DNA of 64,000 bases from Paenibacillus sp. 598K (GCF_003851045.1 NZ_BFBX01000016.1:125506-189505), one strand, 5' to 3'; counted from the stretch's first letter, positions 8,030 through 15,698 are shown. Numbers and translations: made by a program. Notes: generated by a model from the letters alone, not told the origin.

Positions 8030-8182
8030 TTATTCGGACGCTTCGGTTGATGGAAACTCATCTGCAACAACGATCCTGGCGCACTCTATCATGCCAAGCG
8101 CTTCGATGATGCTAAACTCCCCTTGATAATCAACAGTGAGGTTTCCAGATTCATTAATACTGATGACAATTTTTCTATCCAC
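8030..8182 (-). CDS. Small prophage protein of 50 residues, unknown
   Basis: A GTG start at 8182 sits 8 nt after AAAGGAGGG and opens a 50-codon frame ending TAA at 8030. The product starts MDRKIVISINESGNLTVDYQ and ends ADEFPSTEASE. The first half has alternating beta-strand character (IVISINESGNLTVDY), the second an amphipathic helix (SIIEALGMIECARIVVADE). It has no membrane segment. Nothing in it identifies a family; small acidic proteins of this kind are common in phage late regions. It precedes the structured RNA block and may be cotranscribed with it. Strong ribosome site and strand-consistent context are the evidence that it is real. Confidence 0.6.
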   Translation of the reverse strand: MDRKIVISINESGNLTVDYQGEFSIIEALGMIECARIVVADEFPSTEASE

Positions 8183-8303
8183 CGAAGAACCCTCCTTTTA
8201 TGACCTCCTACAAGCCAATCTAAGCCACACTAGAGCTCGGGTATCCAATCCGACGTGCTTGCACTTGGCGCGTGTCTCAGACGGTTGTAGGCTGTCAGGA
8301 CAT

Positions 8304-8365
8304 GAAAAAGAGGCTCGCCCGCAGCGTACCCTCATAGGGTAGGTGATTGTGTCGGGCGGCCTCTT
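8304..8365 (-). terminator. Strong long-stem terminator, minus strand
   Basis: A 13-bp stem (AAGAGGC with one bulge then CGCCCG, pairing across to 8353-8365) encloses a second hairpin (TACCC/GGGTA) and is followed on the minus strand by TTTTTC. No obvious minus-strand gene lies upstream, so it may end a small RNA or block antisense readthrough from the integrase gene. Confidence 0.65.
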
Positions 8366-8411
8366 GATTCATTTTCCATGATATAAATATAGCACGTCTA
8401 AATCCTAATGG

Positions 8412-8436
8412 AGACGGTTCTGCGTCTATTTTTTTT
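8412..8436 (+). terminator. Intrinsic terminator upstream of integrase, plus strand
   Basis: AGACG and CGTCT form a 5-bp stem with a 6-nt loop, followed by ATTTTTTTTC. It lies just upstream of the integrase promoter and would insulate it from plus-strand transcription coming out of the prophage. Confidence 0.55.
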
Positions 8437-8471
8437 CTTTTTTTAGCACGAAAAATGTCGGCAAGAATATT

Positions 8472-8500
8472 TTGCTTTAGTCTTTTGGTTTGACTATAAT
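8472..8500 (+). promoter_or_regulatory. SigA-type promoter of the integrase gene
   Basis: TTGCTT (8472-8477) and a perfect TATAAT (8495-8500) are separated by 17 bp, and the integrase ATG follows 33 nt later with AAGGAGG. This is a near-consensus vegetative promoter, so the integrase is probably controlled by a repressor rather than by a weak promoter. Confidence 0.75.
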
Positions 8501-8520
8501 ACATTTATACAAACCAAAAG
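8482..8520. repeat. Perfect 11-bp inverted repeat around the integrase -10 box (operator candidate)
   Basis: CTTTTGGTTTG (8482-8492) and CAAACCAAAAG (8510-8520) are exact reverse complements separated by 17 bp that contain the -10 box and expected start site. The left arm is upstream of the transcription start, so an RNA hairpin is unlikely. A DNA-binding repressor or the recombinase itself could bind here. The right arm also overlaps the ribosome site. Confidence 0.6.
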
Positions 8521-8532
8521 GAGGTCAAGAAC

Positions 8533-10185
8533 ATGCTGAAGCGCGAATACTTAGTTGGTCTCGGAATCGAATTTATACTGAATTATCTCCGTAAGTCGCG
8601 CCAGGACGAAGAACTTGAGAAACGTACAAAAGAAGACACGCTTAAGGCTCAAAAAGATCTTATGGATCGTTTTCTAGAGCCGATCGGTATTCCTTATGAA
8701 CAACGCTCAGAGATAGGATCAGGAGATAAAATCGAATCTCGACCAGTTTTTCAAGGTGTTATACGGGACCTCAGAGAAAAGAAATACCAAGCTATTGCAG
8801 TTAAGGAAATCAGCCGCATGGGACGCGGTAGTTATACAGACATGGGTGTTATTTATGATTTGATTCAAGAAAATCGAATCTTCATAATCACTCCATATAA
8901 AGTCTATGACCCTCGCAATCCTTCTGACTTGCGTCAAATTCGTTTCGAGCTGTTTATGAGTCGAGAGGAGTTTGAAACAACGAGAGAACGACTCTTTGGC
9001 GGTAGAGTAAACAATGCAATGGGCGGTATGTGGGTATCTGGAAAGGCTCCTTTTGGTTTCACCTACAACAAGAAAACACGTAAATTGGAGGTTGATGAAG
9101 AGGAAGCTGCCGTTGTCCGCATATTGTTCGACTACTACGTCAATGGTGTGCCGACAAAAAACGGAAAACGTAGAGATGTAAGCTTCAGAGCTTTAGCAAC
9201 CTATTTAAAACGGAACACGTTAATTAAAACACCTAAAGGTAAAACTGATTGGCACCCGATAGCTATCCGTCAGTTGATTACTAACGAAAGATATAATGGT
9301 GTTTTGAGATTTCGCACGACGCAAAGAATTAACGGTAAACGCATTGCGCGGCCAGAGGAAGAACATATCATTCGCCGCGACGCTGTTCCTCGAATAATTA
9401 GTGAAGAACTTTGGCACTCCGCACAAGAAAAAGTTAATGAATCAGCCCATAAGCCAAGAACTAAAATGGAATTCTCTCCTTGCGAGTTGGCTGGGCTTTG
9501 TGTTTGTATAAAGTGCGGTCGCAGAATGATTCGACAATATAGTGTGCAAAAATATAAAACTAAAGAAGGGAAAGTTAGCACATACCATAAGGAATTTCTC
9601 TGGTGCACTCAGCCCGGGTGTACATTTGTCAAGTACAGAGCAGTAGAAGAAGATCTGATCGCAACACTTCAATATTTCAGTGCATTGGATAATGAAAGGC
9701 TACAGGATCAGATCGGCAAAGTGATAGCTAGTAACAAGAAAAGCCAAGAATTAACCTTAAGCAAGGAAGCACTGTCCGAACATGTTAACCAACGGCGCAA
9801 AGAACTTAAAGCCAGAGAAAAATTCATTTACGAAAAGTATGAGAGTGGGAAATATACGGATGAGGTTTTTGATGAGCGGATGGCAGAACTGAAGGGAGAA
9901 TTAAAGAAGCTAGAAGAGATGGAAACAGCCGTAGAAGGAGTGCAGGAAGGCGAAGAGGAAATAAACGTGGAAGCTGTAAGGGGAAATCTCGAATCTGTGC
10001 TCCAGCAATATGAATCCACCAATGACAAAACGGAGAAAAACGAAATCCTGAGGTCTGTTTTCGAACATGTCGTGATTGAGATAATTGAAAAGGGACGTGG
10101 TCGGATACCAGCAAAGCATATGATCTATCCCGTTCTGAAATTCAACTTGCTAAAATCCAATTCTTTTGGTTTAATGATGGTATAA
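8533..10185 (+). CDS. Large serine recombinase (prophage integrase)
   Basis: Catalyses site-specific integration and, with a directionality factor, excision of the prophage. The N-terminal resolvase domain has the nucleophile Ser22 in NYLRKSRQDEE and the conserved EISRMGRG segment (92-99). The recombinase domain (about 155-300) contains GKAPFGFTY and AIRQLITNERYNGV. A zinc ribbon uses C325/C328 and C358/C363. A coiled coil (about 385-470) and the C-terminal tail follow, giving 550 residues, the usual length. AAGGAGG precedes the ATG. The stop codon is one base from the truncated prkA stop, so the attachment site lies at the 3' end of the gene. The gene is AT-richer than the host genes to its right. 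Confidence 0.95.
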   Translation: MLKREYLVGLGIEFILNYLRKSRQDEELEKRTKEDTLKAQKDLMDRFLEPIGIPYEQRSEIGSGDKIESRPVFQGVIRDLREKKYQAIAVKEISRMGRGSYTDMGVIYDLIQENRIFIITPYKVYDPRNPSDLRQIRFELFMSREEFETTRERLFGGRVNNAMGGMWVSGKAPFGFTYNKKTRKLEVDEEEAAVVRILFDYYVNGVPTKNGKRRDVSFRALATYLKRNTLIKTPKGKTDWHPIAIRQLITNERYNGVLRFRTTQRINGKRIARPEEEHIIRRDAVPRIISEELWHSAQEKVNESAHKPRTKMEFSPCELAGLCVCIKCGRRMIRQYSVQKYKTKEGKVSTYHKEFLWCTQPGCTFVKYRAVEEDLIATLQYFSALDNERLQDQIGKVIASNKKSQELTLSKEALSEHVNQRRKELKAREKFIYEKYESGKYTDEVFDERMAELKGELKKLEEMETAVEGVQEGEEEINVEAVRGNLESVLQQYESTNDKTEKNEILRSVFEHVVIEIIEKGRGRIPAKHMIYPVLKFNLLKSNSFGLMMV

Positions 10186-10195
10186 CCTATTCGTC
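10183..10195. other. Prophage/host junction (attachment site) inside prkA
   Basis: Reading the minus strand, prkA is intact up to codons for Ser-Ala-Asp-Glu and then meets TAG within two bases of the integrase stop codon. Intact PrkA proteins continue past this ISADE segment, so the crossover must be close to this point. The exact core dinucleotide cannot be fixed without the other end of the prophage. Confidence 0.75.
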
Positions 10196-11053
10196 GGCCG
10201 AGATGAGCGCGAACCGCCCCGCCTTGAAGTTGCCCTCCTGCGTCAGCGAGAGCAGGTTCCACAGGAACTTCTCGTCGCATTTCAGCATTTCCTGGAACTC
10301 CATTAAGCCGCGATTGGCTTTGTTCAGCTCGCCGTCGAACCGGTACGCGCGCGGATCGGACTCAGATCCGTATTCGGTGATCGTCGAGAAATCGATGCTG
10401 CCGGTGAGGTCGGCGATATCCTGCGACTTTGGATCGGATGGGCTGAAGGTGCCGATGCCGATACGATTGTCCTCCGAGATGAGCACCCGCTCGACGAGCA
10501 CATCCTCAATTCGGCCGTTATACTCTGTCTTGAGCCTCATCTGGCAAGCCGGACACAGATTGCCCTCAATGCGCACACCGAGCTCCTTCTCGAGATCTGC
10601 TCTCAGTTCATGAGGGATGAGATGGAGCGGCTCCTCATGCATCGGGCAGCCTTTAATCGCATAGACCGCCCCCTTCTCCGTCCTCGAAAACCGTTCGAGC
10701 CCCTTTTTCAGCATCGTCACAATCGTCGATTTGCCCCCGCTGACCGGTCCCATCAAGAGCAGGATCCGTTTGCGGACATCAAGCCTTCGAGCTGCGGAGT
10801 GAAAGTATTCCTCCACTAGCTTTTCTACGGCACGGTCAAGCCCAAAAATCTCCTGCTCAAAAAACTTATACCGCTTGCGGCCGTTTATCTCCTCGGTGCC
10901 CATCGCCTCGATCATCGCATAGACCCGTGAGTGCGCCGTCATCGCCGGTGTGGGGTCTTTTTTGAGGATATCAATATATTCCTTAAATGAACCCGTCCAC
11001 AATAGCTGCTCACTCTCTGCGTTAAACTGCGAAATTTTCTCAAAAATATCCAT
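10187..11053 (-). pseudogene. prkA: PrkA serine protein kinase, 5' part, interrupted by prophage
   Basis: The N-terminal 288 residues of PrkA, an AAA+ domain fused in the intact protein to a C-terminal kinase-like domain (whole length about 630). The Walker A loop GPVSGGKST (102-110) and the CPMHEEPLHLIP and CPACQMRLK segments are present. Sequence ends at RFALISADE, where family members continue, because a TAG from the prophage side closes the frame. The start (GGAGGAGG ten bases before the ATG) is intact. In Bacillus, prkA is transcribed during sporulation. The 3' half should lie beyond the left end of the prophage. If the recombinase excises the element, an intact gene should be restored; otherwise this is a null allele or a truncated AAA+ protein. 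Confidence 0.9.
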
Positions 11054-11329
11054 ACCGAGCCTCCTCCCATCGCTCCTGCTGCGCTGCGCCAGACTTTGCT
11101 TCCAACCGGGGGTACAACACCCACGCCCACGCGTTTACTATCTTTTTTTGAAGTACTACATACCTATGCAGTGGGCAGGACGAAATTGCCCCCTTTTTAA
11201 AATCTGCGGACACCCTCCTTGTCTGATCCAGATAGCGAAACGACTTGGGCAAAGTGAGCCATGACAGACGATGTGATATAATGAAGCAATCGTGTTCTGA
11301 TATTCAACTGGAGAGGAGCGGGAAGCGCT

Positions 11330-12067
11330 GTGGCTGTGAGAGAAGAGAGCGAGCTGTACTTGCCGCTCAAACATTTTTTTGAGGCGAGGGGCTACGAGGT
11401 CAAAGGCGAGGTCAATCATTGCGATCTTGTCGCTGTGCGACCGGACAATGAGGAGTTGCTGATCGTCGAAATGAAAAAGACGTTCAACCTCGCCTTGCTG
11501 CTGCAAGGGGTCGAACGTCTGCGACTTAGCGACAACGTCATCCTGGCGGTAGAGCGCAACCGCAAAAAAAGCGGCGCGGTCAACCAGCGCTTCGGCGAGC
11601 TGACCGAGCTGTGCCGGATGCTCGGACTAGGCTTGATGACCGTCACCTTCTACAAGACGAAGGGGCCGTTCGTCGAGGTGCTGTGCGAGCCGGGCGAGCC
11701 CCCTCGCGCCGGTCGCCGCAGGACCCGGGAAGCGCGGCTGCGCATGGAATTCCGCGAGCGCAGCGGCGACTATAACGTCGGCGGCGTCAACAGCACGCAG
11801 CTCGTCACCGCCTACCGCGAAAAGGCGCTGCGCTGCGCCTGGGCGCTGCAGACCGAAGGGTCGTCGGCGCCTCGGCGAGTAGCCGAGCTAAGCGGCTGCA
11901 GCAAGGCCGCCAGCATCCTGCAGAAGGACTACTACGGCTGGTTCGAGCGTGTCGAGCGCGGCGTCTACCGGCTGAGGCCAGCCGGCATCCAGGCACTGCT
12001 CCAGTACGCCGACGTGCTGGCGGTCTGGCAGACTCGGGTGCCGCCGACCGCTCCCGATGGCCGTTAG
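11330..12067 (+). CDS. DUF2161 family protein, putative PD-(D/E)XK nuclease
   Basis: A 245-residue protein with a PD-(D/E)XK-like core near its N-terminus: a leading Glu in REESELYLPLKHFFEARGYEVKGEV, Asp in HCDLVAVRPDN, and the ELLIVEMKK strand that supplies the Glu-x-Lys. This layout matches the DUF2161 putative phosphodiesterase family. The C-terminal part (from about 150) looks like a winged helix (VAELSGCSKAASILQKDYYGWFERVERGVYRL). The GTG start at 11330 has GGAG about 14 nt upstream; a second GTG six bases on is an alternative. No toxin, methylase or phage partner is adjacent, so its substrate is unknown. Stop is 1 nt from the stop of the convergent aminotransferase. Confidence 0.75.
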   Translation: MAVREESELYLPLKHFFEARGYEVKGEVNHCDLVAVRPDNEELLIVEMKKTFNLALLLQGVERLRLSDNVILAVERNRKKSGAVNQRFGELTELCRMLGLGLMTVTFYKTKGPFVEVLCEPGEPPRAGRRRTREARLRMEFRERSGDYNVGGVNSTQLVTAYREKALRCAWALQTEGSSAPRRVAELSGCSKAASILQKDYYGWFERVERGVYRLRPAGIQALLQYADVLAVWQTRVPPTAPDGR

Positions 12068-12068
12068 T

Positions 12069-13265
12069 CTAGCAGCGGGCCAGGAACTCGTCTACCGCCT
12101 CAGCGAAGCGCTCGATGCCTAGACGCATCCGCTCACCTTCGGTATAGGTGAAGTTCATGCGCGCGGTATTGCGCTTCGGCACGCCTGCAAAAAACGGCGC
12201 GCCAGGCACGAAGGCGACGCCTTTCATGACCGCTGCTCGCAAGAGCGCCTCGGCATCCAGTCCTTCCGGCAGCTCCAGCCAGAGGAACATGCCTCCCTGC
12301 GGCTGCACCCAGGTCAGATCCTGCCAGTTGCGCTGCTGCAGCAGTTGCTCCATCTGTCGCATCCGCTGGCCATAGGCGGCCGATACGCGACGGATATGCT
12401 CATCCAGCGGGAAATGCGCCAGCAGCTCGCTAAGCGTCTGCTGGTCCAGCGTGCTCGAATGCAGGTCGGAAGCCTGCTTGGCCTTGGCGAGATTGCGGAT
12501 AATACCGCGATCCCCCATCGCCCATCCCGTTCGCAATGCAGGCGCGACCGTCTTCGAGAAGCTGCCCATATAGAAAACTACGCCGCCGTCTGCCTCGCCC
12601 TCCAGCGAGAACAAGGTCGGAAAATCGGCCTTCTCGTCGAAGCGGATGTCGCCATACGGGTCGTCCTCCAGGATCGGCACGCTGTATTGGCGACATAGCG
12701 CCAGCAGCCCTTGTCGACGCTCCAGACTCCATACGCGCCCGGTAGGATTGCCGAAGGTCGGTACGACGTACACCATCGCCGGGCGATGCAGCCGCAATTG
12801 CTCCTCCAGCGAGGCCATCACCATGCCGTCCTTGTCGCTCTCCACCGGGACGACAGTAACGCCATGCATGCTGAACACCTGCAGACTCGACAGATAAGTC
12901 GGATTTTCCACCAGCACAACGTCGCCGGGATTGGTCAAGACGCGCGAGAGCAAATCAAGCGCTTGCTGGGAGCCCGTAGTAAGGATCATCTGATCCGGAT
13001 CCACGCTCATCCCTTTGGCCGCCATCCGGACGCAGAGCTGCTCCCGCAAGGGCATGAAGCCCTCCGTGAGACCGTATTGCAGCGAATCGCTGCCTTTCTC
13101 AAAGACGCGCGCCGCCGCATCTCGCACCGCCTCGAGCGGGAACAGCTCCTCGGCTGGCAAACCGCCAGCAAACGAGATGATCTCCTTGCCTTGCGTAAGC
13201 TTCAGGATGTCGCGCACGGCGGATGAGTGCAACTGACCGATACGTTCTGATACACGATACTCCAT
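12069..13265 (-). CDS. PLP-dependent aminotransferase, class I/II (2-aminoadipate-type)
   Basis: A fold-type I aminotransferase of the LysN/KAT-II-like group, closely related to the catalytic half of MocR proteins but without the helix-turn-helix. Key features are SFAGGLPAEELFP near residue 35, the LQYG segment, the TTGSQQALDLLSRV cofactor-binding loop, PTFGNPTGR, EDDPYGDIRF with the PLP-contacting Asp, and the Schiff-base Lys238 in GSFSKTVAPALRTGW. I prefer the ATG at 13265 (GGAAGA six bases upstream) to the ATG at 13280, which has no ribosome site. Usual substrates are aromatic or alpha-aminoadipate-like amino acids; the specific one cannot be told. Confidence 0.85.
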   Translation of the reverse strand: MEYRVSERIGQLHSSAVRDILKLTQGKEIISFAGGLPAEELFPLEAVRDAAARVFEKGSDSLQYGLTEGFMPLREQLCVRMAAKGMSVDPDQMILTTGSQQALDLLSRVLTNPGDVVLVENPTYLSSLQVFSMHGVTVVPVESDKDGMVMASLEEQLRLHRPAMVYVVPTFGNPTGRVWSLERRQGLLALCRQYSVPILEDDPYGDIRFDEKADFPTLFSLEGEADGGVVFYMGSFSKTVAPALRTGWAMGDRGIIRNLAKAKQASDLHSSTLDQQTLSELLAHFPLDEHIRRVSAAYGQRMRQMEQLLQQRNWQDLTWVQPQGGMFLWLELPEGLDAEALLRAAVMKGVAFVPGAPFFAGVPKRNTARMNFTYTEGERMRLGIERFAEAVDEFLARC

Positions 13266-13463
13266 CTGTATTCTTCCCATCTATGACGTAATGGCCGCTT
13301 CTATGCGCGGCAAAAAAATGCTACTTTACATTGTACGCCTAATCCAACGGATGGGCAACCGGGATTGCGAGCCGAAATTTGTAACAATCTGTTCACAGGA
13401 TTTGAAGTTTTCTTTTTCGCCCAGTTTGGTTATAATATATACAGTTTACTGGAGGTGTACGTA

Positions 13464-13580
13464 ATGGAGTTTCCAATGGAGTTTTCGCGGACATTCTGGG
13501 TGATTATGATTGTCATGGTATTGTTCTTGGTCGCGATTCTCACCTCATCCTACAACGATGACAAGACCAAAGGTTTGTAA
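13464..13580 (+). CDS. Small single-span membrane protein of 38 residues
   Basis: ATG at 13464 has GGAGGTG eight bases upstream and opens a 38-codon frame. The product is MEFPMEFSRTFW, one strongly hydrophobic helix (VIMIVMVLFLVAILT) and a polar SSYNDDKTKGL tail. This is the form of a small single-pass membrane peptide. A TATAAT at 13432-13437 and a strong terminator at 13636-13678 frame it as its own transcription unit. A longer frame back to 13365 has no ribosome site. I do not recognise the family; spore or envelope-stress peptides of this size are common in Bacillales. Confidence 0.65.
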   Translation: MEFPMEFSRTFWVIMIVMVLFLVAILTSSYNDDKTKGL

Positions 13581-13635
13581 AGGTTTACTTGCGATGTGAA
13601 TAAAGCTTGGCGGCTTGTTGTTGAGGCCGACCATC

Positions 13636-13678
13636 ACGCCAGCAGAAGGTTGCATCACAACCTCTTGCTGGCGTTTTT
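13636..13678 (+). terminator. Terminator of the 38-residue membrane protein gene
   Basis: ACGCCAGCAGAAGGTTG pairs with CAACCTCTTGCTGGCGT around a CATCA loop (about 16 bp with one mismatch) and is followed by TTTTT. Strong intrinsic terminator on the plus strand. Confidence 0.8.
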
Positions 13679-13830
13679 CGTTCATGCTAAGGCTGGAAAC
13701 TTCTTCCTTCCCCCGCCCAGAACAACAGCGCCCTGTCGGCAAGCGTTACGCCCTCATCGCACACAAAAAAACCATGCAGCAACGCTGCATGGCAGTCCAG
13801 ATGTCAATGGGCTCGGGTACCCCTATGCTA

Positions 13831-14079
13831 TTAAGCCCGCATATGAATCATGTCCTGCGCACAAGCCGCACACAGGTAACGCTCCTTAAATTCGTGCACA
13901 TCCTCCATCGAGGTGCAGAATACGCATCTTGGACGATAACGCTCCAAAATGATGTGATCGCCCTGTACGAGAATTTCGACAGGATCGCCTTCATTCATCT
14001 GATATCTTTTGCGCAACGATTTGGGAAGCACAATCCGACCCAATTGGTCTACTTTACGTACTACACCTGCCGGTTTCAC
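13831..14079 (-). CDS. AbrB/SpoVT-family transition-state regulator
   Basis: An 82-residue DNA-binding protein with the AbrB swapped-hairpin domain at the N-terminus: GVVRKVDQLGRIVLPKSLRKRYQMNEGDPVEILVQGDHIILERYRP, which aligns closely with the first 50 residues of AbrB. The C-terminus differs: it has two CxxC pairs (CVFC and CAAC) separated by about 20 residues, suggesting a small zinc-binding knuckle instead of the AbrB multimerisation domain. I take the GTG at 14079, which aligns with the AbrB start; two GTGs upstream (14088-14091) are too near the AGGAG site. AbrB-type proteins repress stationary-phase genes. No sporulation partner is adjacent. Confidence 0.82.
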   Translation of the reverse strand: MKPAGVVRKVDQLGRIVLPKSLRKRYQMNEGDPVEILVQGDHIILERYRPRCVFCTSMEDVHEFKERYLCAACAQDMIHMRA

Positions 14080-14297
14080 TGTATTCACCACTCCTGTGTC
14101 AAGTATAGAGAGTCTGTCTGGGAGAACCTCCGTGTACCATAAGTTTCGAGACGTAAACTTCGTTTCCTTCCCATTGTCGGGAATTGTTGAATTTTCTGCA
14201 AAGCCGCCTTTTGCGTTTTACGCTCTAGAGAGATGTGGAGTTCATCTCCTTTTTTAACCCCAAACCTGTACTTTTGAAACAAAACGCAGCCTTTATT

Positions 14298-14762
14298 TTA
14301 AGTCATCCCCGGATAATCCAACTGCCTGAGCGCCTCGAATACAATAACCGCCACCGCATTGGACAGATTAAGCGAGCGCACGTCGCCGGTCATCGGCAGT
14401 CTCAGACAGGTTTCGGGATGCTCAGCCAGGAGCGCTTCCGGCAAGCCCTTCGTCTCCTTGCCGAATACCAGAACATCTTCGTCACGGAACGCAAACTCTG
14501 TAAATCGCTTGGCCGCCCTCGTGCTCGCAAAGAAAAAACGTCCCTCCGGGAAGCGCTCCTTTACCTCTTGGAAGCTGTCGTAATACGACACCTGAACGGC
14601 GTGCCAGTAATCCAGTCCCGCTCGCTTCAACGTTCGGTCATCGGTGCGAAAACCGAGCGGTCGCACAAGATGCAGATGCGCCCCCGTCGCCGCGCAGGTG
14701 CGAGCGATATTTCCGGTATTGGCCGGAATCTCCGGCTCCACCAGAACGATATGCAATGCCAT
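14298..14762 (-). CDS. trmL: tRNA (cytidine(34)-2'-O)-methyltransferase TrmL
   Basis: A SPOUT-fold enzyme that adds a 2'-O-methyl group to the wobble nucleotide of leucine tRNAs. The 154-residue product starts MALHIVLVEPEIPANTGNIART, the family signature. It contains the knot motifs VFGKETKGLP and LRLPMTGDVRSLNLSNAVAVI, which bind S-adenosylmethionine. Length equals the minimal single-domain TrmL. I start at the ATG at 14762, seven bases after GGAGGGA; a frame open to 14789 lacks a ribosome site. It stands alone between the AbrB-like gene and a divergent response regulator. Confidence 0.93.
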   Translation of the reverse strand: MALHIVLVEPEIPANTGNIARTCAATGAHLHLVRPLGFRTDDRTLKRAGLDYWHAVQVSYYDSFQEVKERFPEGRFFFASTRAAKRFTEFAFRDEDVLVFGKETKGLPEALLAEHPETCLRLPMTGDVRSLNLSNAVAVIVFEALRQLDYPGMT

Positions 14763-14881
14763 ATCTATTCCCTCCATACTAGTCCTCAACAGATTTTACA
14801 TTCGGATAACGTGTGCTTAACTCCCCGCATAATCTCGCATGTCATAATGAGAGCACATAAGCCGAAAAAGGAGCTTAAGCG

Positions 14882-15595
14882 ATGAAAAAGAAAATTCTGG
14901 TCGTCGATGACGAGCCTTCGATCTCGATGCTGATCGAATTTAACCTTAAGCTAGCCGGCTTCGATGTCCGTTGTGTAGAGGATGGAGAAGCTGTGTTCGA
15001 TACACTGAAGCCGTACCGGCCGGATCTCATCGTGCTCGATCTGATGCTGCCCAAGATGGATGGCATCCAGGTCTGCCGCGAGCTGCGCAAGCAACAGAAC
15101 GCCGTGCCGATCGTCATGCTCACCGCCTTGCAGGATGTGACAGACAAAATCGCCGGTCTCGACAATGGCGCCGATGATTATATGACCAAGCCGTTCAGCC
15201 CTCAGGAGCTGATCTCCCGTATCCAAGCGATCTTCCGCAGAGTGCAGTCATTGCCCTCGACAGGCGAAGGCCAGAGCTATGAATTGGGCCGCCTGCGGGT
15301 CAACAGCGAGCAGCGCGAGGTTCGCCTCGATGACCAACTGGTCGATCTGACGCCCAAGGAGTTCGAGCTGCTGCTCTTCCTCTGCAGCCATCGGGGCAAG
15401 GTGCTAAGCCGACAGCAGCTGCTGCACGGCGTATGGGATTATCACTTCCTCGGCGATACCCGGATCGTCGATGTCCACATCAGCCACCTGAGGGACAAGA
15501 TCGAGAAAAACGCTCGTTCGCCCGAATATATTATGACCGTACGCAATGTAGGCTACAAGCTGACCGGACCGCAGGTGAAGGATTCGTCCGGCTAA
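14882..15595 (+). CDS. OmpR/PhoB-family response regulator, orphan
   Basis: A 237-residue two-domain regulator. The receiver has the acidic pair VVDDE (8-11), the phospho-acceptor Asp53 in IVLDLMLPKMDG, and the Lys in DDYMTKPF. The C-terminal winged helix begins around residue 140 and includes LTPKEFELLLFLCSHRGKVLSRQQLL and the recognition-helix region DTRIVDVHISHLRDKIE. AAAGGAG precedes the ATG. There is no histidine kinase next to it: the gene is followed by a terminator. Its overall look is PhoP-like, but without the kinase the signal is unknown; it may pair with a kinase elsewhere. Confidence 0.88.
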   Translation: MKKKILVVDDEPSISMLIEFNLKLAGFDVRCVEDGEAVFDTLKPYRPDLIVLDLMLPKMDGIQVCRELRKQQNAVPIVMLTALQDVTDKIAGLDNGADDYMTKPFSPQELISRIQAIFRRVQSLPSTGEGQSYELGRLRVNSEQREVRLDDQLVDLTPKEFELLLFLCSHRGKVLSRQQLLHGVWDYHFLGDTRIVDVHISHLRDKIEKNARSPEYIMTVRNVGYKLTGPQVKDSSG

Positions 15596-15640
15596 TCGGA
15601 GCCGCTTCAGCCAGACGCGCCCGCCAGTTCACGCCAAAGA

Positions 15641-15679
15641 GCCTTCTGCCGCTGCAATGACGCGGCAGAAGGCTTTTTT
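15641..15679 (+). terminator. Terminator of the orphan response regulator
   Basis: GCCTTCTGCCGC and GCGGCAGAAGGC form a perfect 12-bp stem with a 9-nt loop, followed by TTTTTT. Strong intrinsic terminator, plus strand; it lies 20 nt before the convergent serC stop. Confidence 0.9.
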
Positions 15680-15698
15680 GATGCTCGTCCGGTCAGTC

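Larger units (their letters stand above)
8183..8532. other. 350-nt control region between small prophage gene and integrase
   Basis: No credible gene is seen. The region carries, in order, a purine-rich double ribosome-site-like stretch for the leftward gene (8183-8215), the leftward terminator at 8304-8365, the rightward terminator at 8412-8436, and the integrase promoter with its inverted repeat at 8472-8520. A 15-codon frame (MENESRGRPTQSPTL) begins just before the leftward terminator but has no ribosome site. Confidence 0.5.

Noticed and set aside
8323-8379. 15-codon frame MENESRGRPTQSPTL before a terminator, considered as an attenuation leader peptide
   Set aside because: No ribosome site, no run of regulatory codons, and no downstream gene on that strand within reach that would need attenuation.
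8295-8504. 69-codon minus-strand frame (MYYSQTKRLK...)
   Set aside because: It crosses a strong terminator on the same strand and the integrase promoter; no ribosome site.
14085-14282. 65-codon minus-strand frame upstream of the AbrB-like gene
   Set aside because: TTG start with only a weak AAAGG site, basic low-information product, and it overlaps the likely promoter and leader of the regulator. Possible but unsupported.
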